The notes: a model not told the origin generated them from the sequence alone. DNA of 64,000 nt from Oscarella lobularis (GCF_947507565.1 NC_089186.1:124001-188000), one strand, 5' to 3'; numbered from the stretch's first letter, positions 11,014 through 22,980 are shown. Numbers and translations: made by a program.

Positions 11014-12839
11014 CTAGAAGGGGAATTCCTTGGCTATTGAGGTGGTCTTGGTTACCGTTTTTTCCCCCTTGTCGACGATGACGTTGATGCCAATCCCCCA
11101 TTTGGGAACGGATTTCCATGTCTCCAATCTCTTTTCCCACATCTTTTTTTGTTCGCTATTCTTCGCCTCTTCCATTCTCTTTTCCAAATACTTTCCGTAC
11201 TTTTCAATGTATTCTTGCTTCTTCATTTTCTTAAGTCCTTCGTCGACTCTTTCGGGATTCTTTTGGAATTCAAATATCATTGCGCAATGTGGTGAAATGA
11301 AGACCAAGTCCGGTCTAACTCCTCCTTCAAGGACCTCTTCCGACCCCAGATACGACGAACTTGGCCCAAAAATATTTATAGCACTAATGTATATTGACTG
11401 ATAGAATCCTTCCTTTTCTCCCATTGCTTCACCCTCTCCGTCTTTCCATTTCGTAACATTAGCAGGAATGCCCTCCACCACAGTGGCAAACGTCTCTGCA
11501 AATTTAGGAATATCTCCCGTTATCAGGGCGATCCGCATTTCTCTCATTGTAGCGCTAGTAGACTCATCATCATACAAATAACGCAGCACATGTTCAGTAA
11601 AGTGCTGCCGCACATCCTCATTTGTGAAACAAACGCCCGATCCCATCCTGACAGAGGGCCGACGCTGGAGAATACCAAGCTCCCACAGTAGAAGCCGCGT
11701 TTGGCTATCAGTGGGCTTCTGCAAAAATAAAAGACTGTCAGGCGTCTCTAATCTGCACGGCACTTCTCCGCTCAGTAATTCAGAGAAACGAACAAAATCA
11801 ACAGAATCGACAACACGACGCAGTAGCGTAGGCCAACCCGTCGAGTAATGGCCAAATTTTTTCCAAGTAAAAAACTCGTTGACTGAATGTGGATGATACA
11901 CTTGAGTGGCAGGGAGATTATCATTACCCCAATTGTATCCATCGTAATATCGCGTGATTTCATCCATCAATTCCTCCTCATCCATCTCCAGCTCTTTGGC
12001 AATAACCTTAATTTCAGGAGAATACGTTGATGTCACTTCTTCTCGAGTGAATCCAAGAATTGCGCCAAGATCAGGGTAATCGTCAATATCTGTTAGGTCA
12101 GAATGAAAACTCATTTTCGCGAAATATGAGATTCCGGTCAAAAAGCGGAACCGGATGATAGGGGAGGACGCTTTCAACTGTCTGTAGAAGCCTGACAGGA
12201 ATTTTTGACACGCTGTCGCCAACTCCACTTCATCTGCGACCCAATTGGCGACAATTGGTGAATCATACTCATCAATGAGAACGACAAGCTCCTTTCCTTC
12301 TTTAGCATAAGTTTTCTGAAGTAATCTGCGGATCATTGAAATAGGATTGGGCGGTGATCCGGGAGTAGAAATCTCAACTCCCTTATGATCAGCAACGTCA
12401 AGCAACTAAATAAAAATCAACCGTTATCTATTAGCATTTATTGCATCATTCAAAGGATTCTCACCAACTCGACTAAAGATAACTCAAACTTCTCAAACGT
12501 AGACCCACCAACCTCACTCATATCCAACTTTATAACGGGCCATTTCTCCCACTTCACTTCCGGATCATTGTAAATTGCCGTTCCTTTAAACGCTTCCTTG
12601 TTTCCTTTGAAATATTCCTCCAAGGTGCTCACAAGAAGACTCTTTCCAAAGCGACGAGGTCGATTCACAAAGACTCCGCTGCCAGGGCTGGTCACTTCGA
12701 CGAGACGTTTGATGAAAGGCGTTTTATCAACGTAGATGAAGCCTTCGTCAGAAACACGAGAAAACTTGTGACCCATCAATATTTTTCTCTGAGGAGAAAC
12801 AGAGGAGAAATATTTCTTCTGCTGCCGAGTCGATTGCAT
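11014..12839 (-). CDS. AAA-ATPase-like / PD-(D/E)XK nuclease-domain protein
   Basis: Two exons, 12839-12465 and 12405-11014, are joined by a 59-base GT-AG intron (12406-12464) with the reading frame kept (SLVEL then LLDVAD). The product is 588 residues. The N-terminal half is the AAA-ATPase-like domain: HKFSRVSDEGFIYVDKTPFI, then the nucleotide-binding loop VNRPRRFGKSLL, and LVVLIDEYDSPI as a Walker-B-like strand. The C-terminal third has the nuclease-like core: RPDLVFI supplies the acidic residue and AMIFEFQK the E-x-Q variant of E-x-K. The family is common in bacteria and some parasites and fungi and is patchy in animals; its biochemical role is not settled. The start is the first ATG of the conserved part. 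An AG just before it (12840-12850) leaves room for an upstream non-coding exon. The gene faces the end of arabinofuranosidase copy 1. Confidence 0.75.
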
Positions 12840-12844
12840 TTCTA

Positions 12845-14999
12845 ATAATAAAAATAACATTATTATGTTGATTTCAATGGAGCATTTTAAGGCGGCAGTG
12901 GGGGTGCGGTAAGAGGCGTGGCAGACGTTGCTAGGAGAAGGCGTTCCTTCAGTGATTAGAGTTCGAACGCGCCAACGCATGCTGCTCCGCCTTCCTAAAA
13001 TAGATATCTCACCTGGAGTCAAATGGAAGGCAATGGAGGAGAGAGGCAATGACATAGGCGAGCAAGCTTTTCCTGGAAACGACATCCTAAAGGGAGGAAA
13101 AAAATTGTAGATGTGAGTCGGAAAGAAAGAGTAAGTAGATCAACTCACGGACACGTGCGCGAACCCGAAGACGCTTTTGGCGGCGAATCGGGGCGAGCTG
13201 CACCACAAGAGAGCCAACGTCGGGCCCCCGCGACACTTCTCCACTGCCGCATATGTCGCACTAACTGACGGATCATTTTCAAGTCGACTGGCGAAAGAAG
13301 AAGGAAGAGAAAATGCATGGGGCCCAATCGTGCGATTCGAACGGAAAACTTACGCGAGATCGTTCGCGAGCGTTGTACAGCGTACGGAAAGTCCGATAAG
13401 AAGCTACAGTGTACAGAAAGCCGAAACGCGCGATCGACCACTCGACTGGCCTCACGGGACCTCTTTCGTCACGTACATGCAAGGAACATCTAATTCGCCG
13501 CTGCCAAACACCAATTACGGCGCGTCATCCCATTGGTCGGCCGTTTGACGCCTCGCGCACCAAGCGAGAGTGCATATCGCACACAAAACTTCATTCTCTC
13601 GCGAGCGCGTGTCCGGACTCATTCGGCTGGACGACGTGGCGAACGGTAAGTCCAGCCAGATTGCTCGCGTAGAATTGCAGCGTCCCTTTGTGCAGATCAG
13701 TGTGCAGATCGCGCGAGAGAACGCGCGCGAGGCACGCACGAAGCACGCGTCTCTCCACGCCGAAACGGTAAGCCAATCGCGTCTATTCGAATCTAGATCG
13801 TTCGCACGCGCGTGGACGCGGCGAACGCGCGACGACACGACGCGCCGACGAGGAGAATGAAGATCGAAGAGCTCATCGGAGCGAAGAGGACGTCGCAAAG
13901 TAAGCGGGAGAATTTGTAGCTCCTTTTATTCGCTCGCGCGCGTTTGTTTCTCGCGTACGCGTGCACGTTTGTGTGGGTGCGTGTTTATCCCCTAGGCCGG
14001 GGCCCCCAAGTGCATTCCATCCACGCACAACGCTAGCTAGGACTAATTTCTAAATGATAATCGTCCTCCTTAGAGAATCCTTTCAGTGTTGTTCGTGTGT
14101 TTTGTTTGTGAAGTTGTGTTACGTCATTTCCGTTTTGCGATTGGCTATTTTTAGTGACTTTTGTGGTTTCGAGCCGCTTGCGATGACGCACCCCGTTCCG
14201 GCGAAGGGGCGTGCGTCTTGAATAGATTAGGGAAGAATATAGGAAAAAAAAGCAGTGGTGCAGTTAGAGACGTATAGACGATAGAAAGCATCCACCAAGC
14301 TTTAGGGGTCCCACACTTCAGCTAAACACGTGCAACACTCTCGCTAACCGCCCCTATATCATCAATGTCATCATCATAATCATTTATTATTATTATTCTT
14401 CATAATTATTAAATTAATTAATATAGAATAGGGATGAGGGGGCCTCGCGTTGGGAAGCCCTTGGGATAAAGAGCCCTCGCGTATGCATTTCTCCCTGTGT
14501 ACACGTGCCTTTTACGCAAAATTTTAATTAATGCTTTTTGATTTATAGTTTGTTTTGCCAATTTTTTGTAGTCTATATAATTTTGTAGTCAAACATGGAA
14601 AAAAGTACTGATAATGTAAGTGGCCGTCAAAATGGCCAGAAGAAAGAAGATGAATGGGTTTAAGAGTTTAAATTGTGTTCGGAAGGCTCAAAAGGAACGA
14701 CCCCTCCTCTCCTCCAATGAGGTATGTTGTCCTACTATTTGTCAAAGTCATGAAATAATTGGCTTTTAGAACTTACCTCAAGGACAGGGACATCGAAACA
14801 GAAGCCCATCTCAACGAGTTGGAAGAAAATTTCGCCATATAGAACTGCGGCACTCTGCTCCGACGCATATCTGCGCGATCCAAAGTCAACCCAAATAATC
14901 AAGATGATAAAAGAACAATTTTGTGAACGAGGTAAAAAATTATTACATTTATTTTAAATACTTATTAGATGAATGATTTTTATTCAGGCTCGAAAACTT
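12845..14999. other. Spacer between arabinofuranosidase copies, no firm gene
   Basis: The part from about 13,150 to 13,900 is rich in CpG and may be promoter DNA. A short ATG frame at 13857-13899 (MKIEELIGAKRTSQ) ends at a good GTAAGC donor and could be a first exon, but I find no partner exon. 13,900-14,560 turns AT-rich, with an ATT/ATC simple-sequence stretch around 14,350-14,420. Around 14,595-14,930 there are several plausible splice donors and short open stretches, none with a recognisable product. Confidence 0.3.
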
Positions 15000-15254
15000 A
15001 AAGTTAAGTTGGAAATTTTATTAAAATGTATTTCCTTTCCTTACTGCCTTTACAAACATAGGGAACTTTTAAACATTTCAACAGCACGTCACAAGAATGC
15101 AAGTAAAATTGTGAAAGGAATTTCATCTTTGATATACGGGGCATATACTTCTACATTTTTTTCTTTCTTCTAGAAAAAGGAGGTAGAGGAAAGAAGAAGG
15201 ATAGCAACGCCGTGTGAGAGGGTTGCCTGACATTAATAGGTCAGGCTCCAGGGG
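15000..15254 (+). repeat. Dispersed repeat, copy 1
   Basis: About 255 bases starting AAAGTTAAGTTGGAAATTTT and ending GACATTAATAGGTCAGGCTC recur in direct orientation at 22622-22874 with only scattered differences. There is no obvious coding capacity, and the flanks differ between the two places. The last 130 bases after this copy contain a short open stretch of no recognised family. Confidence 0.8.
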
Positions 15255-15720
15255 TCTAACTTCATGCCCGGAAGGCGGAGCGGCTCAAATTCCTCTCGAC
15301 ACTTTTCTGAATCTTTATAATTACCTCGCGGAAATTGACGGAGAAATAGCCAATGAAAGAATGGAACATGTGACGTCATATCTCAATGAAGCCGCGTAAG
15401 TAAATCGTATAATTATGAAAAATCGGAATTAATTTTTTGTGATTAGAGGAAGACAAGATGGGCTTATTGGCCCTGCTAATTTTCAGCACAAAGATTGTCC
15501 AAGGCTTGGAGGAGATTAAGAAAAAAAAAAAGTTGGAACTCTCTCTTCTTTCTTGTTAGATGCTATGATCATTAATCTGCATTACGTAACGTAAAGTATT
15601 GTTCATCTCTAAAAGAATTATAATTGTTTGAGGAATGCACGCTGGAACCAGAGATTAAATCCTATTTAATCTCTGCTGGAACATGCGCATTGGCGTGACG
15701 TCACCTTGCACGTGCTAAGC

Positions 15721-18700
15721 ATGTATCGAGCTTCGGTTCTCCTTGTTTTTCTCGTTTTGCACGAATCCCACGCGGCTGGGGCAATCGAACAGGCCCTAAA
15801 GATCGATCTGCAGGCACCGATCATGGACGTGAGTCCTCTCCTGTGGGGAATCTTCTTCGAAGAGATCAACCACGCCGGAGACGGTAAAGAGGCAAAAATC
15901 GCCATTGATTCAACTACTCGAGATTCATTGCAGGTGGTCTCTACGCCGAGATGGTGCAGAATCGCGCGTTCGAAGCTTCCGAACCGTCCACGCCCCCCAA
16001 CATCACTTCGTACGGTTCGCTCGCTCCGATTGCCACGTTCAATCAGACGCCGCCCCTCTTCGTGCGACACTGCAATTATCAAGGCTTTGCAACGCCAATC
16101 GTTTCCGCTCTCGACGACAAAGACAGTACTTTCGCCGCAGTTCCCGGATTCCTCGGGGCAACTCTCGCTTTCATGTCGCTCAATTATCCCAATTATTATC
16201 TCAAAAGTTCGAACGAAGTAAGAAAATCGATAATAATTTTTCACGTTAAAAATTAATTAATTATTTTCTTAGAGTAATCGAATTGTTCTGGCTCCGTACG
16301 ACGGCTCAAAGGAGTTCAATGAAACGGCTAGTTTTGATCCCATTCCCGCAGGGAATTCATTTCACAACGCATCATTTGTCAGCGTAGCTCCAAGCACTTA
16401 TCGCTATTATATGAGTATCAATAATAGGTGACGTCACCAGACTAGCTTTTATTCTATTGATTCTATTGACTTTTCCAGTTGCACTGGCACCTGTTCTTCT
16501 CAATTTAAAAACGGTTGCTATGACCTGATTGTCGCTAAGAATCCGGAACATGATATGAGATCCTTTGCACTTCTTCCACCAAATGTATATCAATAAATAT
16601 TTAAAATTTTTCTAGTATTAAACTGGGTCAATTTTTTTCATAGGCTGAAGCGAATGCTGCTCTTCCTTGGCAGATTGTCGGTTCTGCTTCCATGAAAGTC
16701 GAATCAAATGAACCCCTGAACACAGTATGCATTGAGACTGTTCATATCTCCTAGTGGCGTTTTTATTTGCGCAGAACACTAGTCAGTATTTGGTCGTCNN
16801 NNNNNNNNNNNNNNNNNNNNNNNNNNNNNNNNNNNNNNNNNNNNNNNNNNNNNNNNNNNNNNNNNNNNNNNNNNNNNNNNNNNNNNNNNNNNNNNNNNNN
16901 NNNNNNNNNNNNNNNNNNNNNNNNNNNNNNNNNNNNNNNNNNNNNNNNNNNNNNNNNNNNNNNNNNNNNNNNNNNNNNNNNNNNNNNNNNNNNNNNNNGT
17001 CACGTCCACGTCATCAGGAGGTCGCAATGGAGTTTCGAATGGAGGGTACTGGGGCATGAATGTCGAGGCTGGACGAAGTTACACACTCAATCTTTTCTCG
17101 CGGATAGGTTCGTTTAATTATCTAATTTTATTATCCTAGTAATTCCGTTCACTTCATCTCAGACTCGTCATCGTCTTCGTCCTCAGAAGGAGAAGGGAAT
17201 TTGATAGCGGAGCTTCAGTCAGCAGACGGCACCAAAACCTATGCGTCATGCGTCTTGGATCCATTACAAAGTACGTACAAGTGTAGTATCATTGACTGTC
17301 TAAGATCTTTTCTTTATCAGGCAACTGGATGGCGCAGACATGCACACTCACAGCCGCGTCGTCTGCCAATGACACCAATGGAAGATTGGCTCTGCTTCTC
17401 AATTCGTCTCAGAGTGTGGCAATTGACGTGGTAAGTTTTTGCCTAAGACAAATCGTAGCGTTTACTCTCATAGCGCGTAGCCTCCTCTACCTATTTATGA
17501 GTCAAATCGTAGCGTTTTAACTGTCTTTTATCGCTTCATTGTGCACGTCTTTTTCTTCAAGGTATCGCTGATGCTTGCTGATCTTCCCAAGGGTCAACCA
17601 TTTCGTCAAGATCTTCTTTTGATGTTAAAGAACATGAATCCGGCGTTTGTGCGTTTTCCAGGGTTTGTTTTTATATGGAGATATATGACTTTTCTTTTGA
17701 TTGGTGTGCTTTGTTTCTAGGGGTACCTACATTGACGGATCAACACTCGATGGAGCTTTTTTGTGGAAGAAAACGATAGGACCTATATGGGAACGACCTG
17801 GCCACTACAACGGGCCTTGGAAATATTGGAGTGACGATGTCTGGAACTTGAGAAATAATTAAATATGAAATTACTTGATATCGATTTTTTTCAGGGATTA
17901 GGATTTTATGAGTATCTGGTATTGTGTGAAGTACTCAAGGCAGAACCCGTTTGGGTCATCAATAACGGGCTGTCTGTGACTCAAGAAGTTCCCACGTCAG
18001 AAATACAGCCTTGGGTTCAGGTAGATAATCTCTTGCAATCACACCAGTATTTAACTCTAACTGACTGTAGGATGCACTCGATAGCATTGAATTTGCCAAT
18101 GGACCTTCAACGAGGTCAGTGCCTAGAGATTTAGAGGAGGCTTTTTTTTGTAGTTTTGTTCACGTTGATAGGGTTAGGGTATTTAGTATATTTCTGTAGC
18201 TCTTTCTAGCCGATGTTCACGTTCATATCTGTCCTGTTTCGTTGCTTAGTTACTGGGGCTCCATTCGTGCTAAAATGGGCCACGAAGCACCTTTTGACAT
18301 GAAGTACATGGCTATTGGAAATGAAAACTGTGGCCACGTACGTAAACACTTTGTTTTCTATAAATACCTGGCATACACGATGGTGTCTCTTAGAAAAATT
18401 ACGTTGGAAACTACCTGGCGTTTTATGAAGCCATCAAGGTCCCATTCGTACGAACTGTATTCGCGGATAATTATTTTTGATTTTTTCAGCTCGAGTACCC
18501 GAGCATGAATTTAATTGCCAATTGCGATTTGGGCCAATCGGCGAAGACAGACATATGGGACTATCACATGTATAGCCAACCTGTCATTAATTTTATTCCC
18601 ATCCTTATTGTGAGTACAGATACGATTCGTCCAGCACTTTCATCAACTCGCTCCATCGCTGGGACACGTACGATCGAACGGCTCCCAAAGTATTTAATTC

Positions 18701-19548
18701 AGAATATGCAGTGACAAGGTATGGTAATGTAGGAAGAGTAGTCTCCAACATGTTTATACTATGCAATGACAACGTTAGGGATGCTGGGCTTGGAAATGTC
18801 AAGGCAGCAGTGGGAGAAGCAGCTTGGATGACAGGTGACTAGATGTATTCATGTTCCCTAACCCGTTTACGTTCTAGTTATTATTTGAGGTCTTGAGCGA
18901 AATAGCGACGTCGTGATCATGGCTAGCTATGCACCGCTCTTTGTTAATACGAATAACCGATTGTGGAGTCCGGATGCAATTGTCTTTAATTCGTCGGCTG
19001 TTTACGGTACTCCGTCCTACTGGAATCAGGTAAGCGTGCACTGAACGACTTCTGGGTTTTTTATATCGAGATTAGGTCCTTTTTGCGAAAAATCGCGGCA
19101 TGAAACTTTTGAATTCAAGCGTTTCTTCAACGGGGGATTTGACGATTGCTGCGTCAGTGACGTGTGCGGGTACCGGAGATAATTGTCAATCACAGGTACA
19201 CTAGCAGGCAATGCAGACAGGCTTCTACCTGTTCTTAGGTCATTGTAAAATTGGTGAATTTTGGAAACGATATCGTTGCCACTGACATGACTTTTGAGAA
19301 TGTGCCTAGTGGTATGAAGGTGCTTTCAGGCACTGTACAGACTTTGTCAGGTGATGCACAAACCGGTTTATATTATAGAGACGAAATGTTTGAAAATGTT
19401 TGATTTAGGAGAGGCAACAGCGGAGAACAGTCTCAGTAATCCAACGAATGTCGCTATTCGTTCGATGGAGCTAATGCAGGTTGGATCAAAAATGCAGTTT
19501 AAAGCTGAGCCAATGTCTGTTAACGTCATGCAAATTAAGCTTGGATGA
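15721..19548 (+). CDS. Secreted alpha-L-arabinofuranosidase, GH51, copy 2
   Basis: A tandem paralogue of the gene at 6806, with the same exon count, splice phases and signal peptide (MYRASVLLVFLVLHESHA). Similarity begins about 30 bases before the ATG and stops near the end of the last exon. All splice sites I checked are kept, and both catalytic motifs (AIGNEN and NSEYAVT) are present. A 200-N gap falls inside exon 6, but the flanks fit together across it without loss. The protein ends MQIKLG, about 17 residues shorter than copy 1, which probably represents the ancestral end. Nucleotide differences are scattered and many look silent, so both copies are likely functional. Expected activity is the same as for copy 1. 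Confidence 0.85.
16799..16998. other. Assembly gap of 200 N
   Basis: The round number suggests a placeholder. The base run before the gap ends TTGGTCGTC and the run after begins GTCACGTCCACG. In copy 1 the same place reads TTGGTCGTCACGTCCAC. Overlapping the flanks by GTC restores the exon exactly, so no sequence appears to be missing. Confidence 0.9.
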
Positions 19549-20790
19549 CGTTGCATGTATCTCAGCTATTTTTCGGTTCGTTTCTAATGAGGCTCTTTCC
19601 TTTTCTATTTTTGTATTTTCAAACTTTTGTTATGTGTAGCTGCACGTGCTGATTTGTGAATCGTGTGTAGATGCTTGATCGATGAAGGTAAAGGTTATGA
19701 ATAGTATAAACACATTGGGGAGGGACTGAAGAGGTCATTTACATTTTTTAATTCAGATTTAGGTTTTGTTCTGGAAATTTTGTTCTTTCAAAGCTCCTGT
19801 CGCATAGCGGCCTGCTGACTGCTTCTCCGGACTCGCATAGCTTTGAAAAATAGGAGTCAGGCGAACTATATAGGTACACATTTATGAGGCTTACGCCTTC
19901 AACGGTTTTGTTGGAAACGGGTGTGCACGCTACGTTTTCCAACAGAGCGAGGATGGCAACCGCTCCTAGTAGGTCTCTTCCACTGAAGACAAACATTTTC
20001 GACTGATTGATGATGATGATTATGCTGATGCTTATGCTGATTTCAAGAAAAGGCTCCATTACTATTAAATATTTAACCATGCTACGACAAATATACATAA
20101 AAACCGCGTTCCGGATCTTTTTCACGTTTATATGACGTCAGCTAGTGAAACATCTGTCCAATAATTGATTCATATAATCTGATGGAAAATGTGCGAGATT
20201 GCGCTCGTTGCTGATTCGTACTTCGTAGTGAAGAATCAGAAAGCACTCGTTTTCTTCGTCGTGACGCATTCTTCGACGATTTCTGCGGGACCGAAACGTA
20301 TTTCTTTACTTGTTCGCGCAATCCAGTCGCCTCTTCGCTGTCCTTCGATGCTAAAAACGCGAAAATCGATCGATCGAAAGCCGATACACTCGTAACTGAC
20401 TTTTTACGGCGCCGATCACGAGTAGAACGCCTTCTCGAAAGCAGGCAAGTGCTTCGACGCATTTTTCGCCTCGATTGAGCTTGACAATTCGTCGTAGGCC
20501 AACGACATCGTCCGTACAATCGCGTCCGTACGTCGGCCGCGCGAAAATTCGCGTGACGAGCTACGCGACGGCAACATATTCAATTTGCGCAGCGGCTTTT
20601 CTTTTATTTACACATATAGACAACGATTGTACACTCATGCATTAAAAAATCCCTATCTAGCTAAAATCTAACGTTTCCAACGACTTTTCTGCCTTCGATC
20701 GTCATTCTCCTTCGTCGCTCAATCTAAAAAATCCTATTAGTCTCTGCCAAACAATCGTCTTACGTACCTTTTGATTTGCGTCCATATTCG
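19549..20790. other. Intergenic stretch, no supported gene
   Basis: After the arabinofuranosidase end there is AT-rich DNA. On the minus strand, 19996-19748 encodes an 82-residue frame with a signal-peptide-like start (MFVFSGRDLLGAVAILALLE), but nothing else supports it. 20,140-20,560 is richer in CG and holds only short basic frames on either strand. Confidence 0.3.
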
Positions 20791-20799
20791 CGTTACCCA

Positions 20800-21650
20800 G
20801 GCTACACCACGGGGAGGTTTGGACGCTTTCGTAGCCCAAGGCAGCCACCGCAAGCGATGACCACCCGTTCCAAAAATTTAGGGCGAGTTGCGGGTCCTCG
20901 GCCACCCCAATCAGTACCGCCTGGACGAGAGTCGGCCCCTGAAACCGAGTCCCCCGGCTCGTTGGTACCAAAGCCTTCGGTATGTCTTCCTGGGAAGAAC
21001 CGGGCCTTGCGGAAGTGGAGACCAGCCGACCACTGTTTGTAGAAGTCGACAGGAAAGGCAGTGCAATGCCCCAAGTCGAAGTCTCCTGGGCCAGGTCATC
21101 CTCCGTCTAATCGTGCCATTGGTGAGAAAAGTGCCGGCAACCAGACCGCTTGCAACACCCCCTCCAAGTCGACTTCTTCAACAAGATCGTCCGTCGCCCG
21201 TCCATCGAATTTCTCGATGACCGTCCCGCTGCTGCTCGATACTGGCGCCGACGCTTCGCTGTTTGTCTGCAGCGCTTGAATGCGCAAATCCTTCTTCGTA
21301 AGGTAACGCTTCTCGTCCCGGGGTCTACGGTGGGTGATCGCTTGGGTCCTCATGACACTGACATTCGATTTTTCTCTAATTAATCTATTGACTCTATGCA
21401 TGCATCCCCCTTCCCCTGTCTGTTCCCGTCCCCTTCAATATCTCTTTTCTGCTTTCTGTCTGTTCTTTCTTTTGTGTTTAACAGAATACAGTCGTGCCCG
21501 CTCGAGCCTAGCGCGGGCCGTACTTGTTTGGCAACAATAAGACTTTGGCGACCATTCCGCCCAGTGCGTAAACCGAGGCCGAAGCCCCCCATCGCCCTGC
21601 CTACGGGCTCCGGCACGGGATTAATCCGTGGGCCACGCTGAAACAACAAC
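20800..21650 (+). mobile_element. Degraded LTR-retroelement-like fragment with retropepsin motif
   Basis: A short frame ending at 21279 contains the retropepsin-type active-site motif (VPLLLDTGADASLFV, about 21220-21270). Upstream is a proline/serine-rich stretch that could be the end of a gag region. Downstream come a pyrimidine-rich run (21,405-21,480) and a GC-rich block of LTR/leader character (21,480-21,650). The frames are short and interrupted, and no reverse transcriptase or integrase is visible. I read it as a decayed remnant. The LTR part is the weaker half of the call. Confidence 0.4.
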
Positions 21651-21864
21651 CCAGAACTTGCCTTTTGTCTTCCCCCGAGCCGGTCCGATCAAGAACGAGA
21701 CGCAGCGAACCGCGACGCATTCATCCTCAGCCGCAACTGAAGGAGATCAGTTGTGCGCTTTGCTTTTGAACAGCGTAGCTCCGCCCAGCGCGATCATTGG
21801 TTCGTTGGAGTCACGTGGGGCTCAGCTAACGCTTTGATTGGTTCGAAATTTTCTCGCGCAAACG

Positions 21865-21888
21865 CAAACCGGTTTCAATACCGGTTTG
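21865..21888. promoter_or_regulatory. Perfect stem-loop with AACCGGTT (Grainyhead-like) core
   Basis: Arms CAAACCGGT and ACCGGTTTG are separated by six bases. The left arm contains AACCGGTT, the consensus bound by Grainyhead-family factors, and the right arm contains a second half. ATTGG (reverse CCAAT) occurs twice just upstream (about 21,796 and 21,838), and a Kozak-like ATG follows at 21990. This is consistent with a promoter but is not proof of one. Confidence 0.35.
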
Positions 21889-21989
21889 ACACGTTTTCCT
21901 GTCGGCAGTCGAGTCAGCAATTTATTTTTGGCAATGAAATGATGCAATATAATGATTCACGCTACTGGCGTGACGTCATGCCGTTCAAG

Positions 21990-22078
21990 ATGGCGGAAGA
22001 AGCATCGTGGATCGCCTTGCATCTTCTTTTTGGCTTCGTTCCTCGTTTCGCGACTTACGCTTCGCGTAGATTATTCAA
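21990..22078 (+). CDS. Candidate first coding exon, product unknown
   Basis: The ATG sits in a strong context (CAAGATGGCGG). The frame reads MAEEASWIALHLLFGFVPRF and onward for 29 codons, then meets a good donor (CAA|GTAAGA). TGACGTCA lies 12-19 bases upstream, and CCAAT-type boxes and an AACCGGTT palindrome lie further up. I could not find a second exon. An independent Kozak-like ATG at about 22,308 opens a 39-codon frame (MASSDRPQDEQAYEPNGKRS) that ends at a stop. Treat as a hypothesis. Confidence 0.25.
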
Positions 22079-22621
22079 GTAAGAAACCGACGTGTAGGAT
22101 AGACTAGCGCTTTCGCTGAGAAAATGGCTGTTTGCTAGAATTGGATCGATCGACGCCGCTTGCGCCTCGAGGACCGTTCTCGACGGCTAAATCACTCGTA
22201 CATAGCTACGCAGTTGGATCGAGTAGCCTCTAGTGCCTAATCTGCATCGATCGATGCTTTTTCCGCGTAGGTTCACTATAGAAAAAACGCATTGGAGAAA
22301 ACGGACAATGGCGTCCTCAGATCGACCACAGGACGAGCAAGCGTACGAACCAAACGGCAAACGAAGTGAAAAGAAGACGAAAAAGTGGGCTAAAGTTCAT
22401 GCAGAGTGCAAATGGAGTTTTTTCTAAGGGGGTGTGTCTAGTGCTTTGGCGTTTGAACAGTATCAGTATCGGAAAACGGCCAGCTTGACGTGTGAAGTCT
22501 ACAGATAGTCTACAGATACGTGGCCTGTAAGAAACAATCTCTGATGGTACAATATTATAATTAATCTCATAGGTTTTCGTAACGCTCCAGACGTAAAGGA
22601 GAAGGACATCAGCCAAAAGCC

Positions 22622-22874
22622 AAAGTTAAGTTGGAAATTTTATTAGAATGTATTTCTTTTCCTTACTGCCTTTACAAACATATAGAACTTTTAAACATTT
22701 CAACTGCACGTCACAAGAATGCAAGTAAATTTGTGAAAGGAATTTCATCTTTGATACAGGGCATATACTTCTATATTTTTTTTCTTTCTTCTAGAAAAAC
22801 GAGGTAGAGGAAAGAAGAAGGATAGCTACGCCGTGTGAGAGAGTTGTCTGACATTAATAGGTCAGGCTCCAGGG
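22622..22874 (+). repeat. Dispersed repeat, copy 2
   Basis: The direct-orientation partner of the repeat at 15000-15254, about 253 bases, with the same ends and only scattered substitutions and small indels. Confidence 0.8.
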
Positions 22875-22980
22875 ATTTAAATGGGCTGAATCGCCTGCCC
22901 TCTCACAAAGGTAAATTCCATTCATTCATTCATTCCTCCAACCCGAGTACCGTACTGAATATCTACGATATCCCTTTATT

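Noticed and set aside
11014..12839. The AAA-ATPase-like gene as bacterial contamination
   Set aside because: It has a short GT-AG intron with preserved phase and lies between tandem eukaryotic paralogues on continuous sequence.
13515..13898. 127-residue minus frame and overlapping plus frames
   Set aside because: The arginine-rich frames overlap on both strands in CpG-rich DNA. They look like chance openings in a promoter-like region.
20142..20519. 125-residue basic minus-strand frame
   Set aside because: Its composition is arginine/serine-biased from CG-rich DNA, with no motif, no splice support and no supported neighbour exon.
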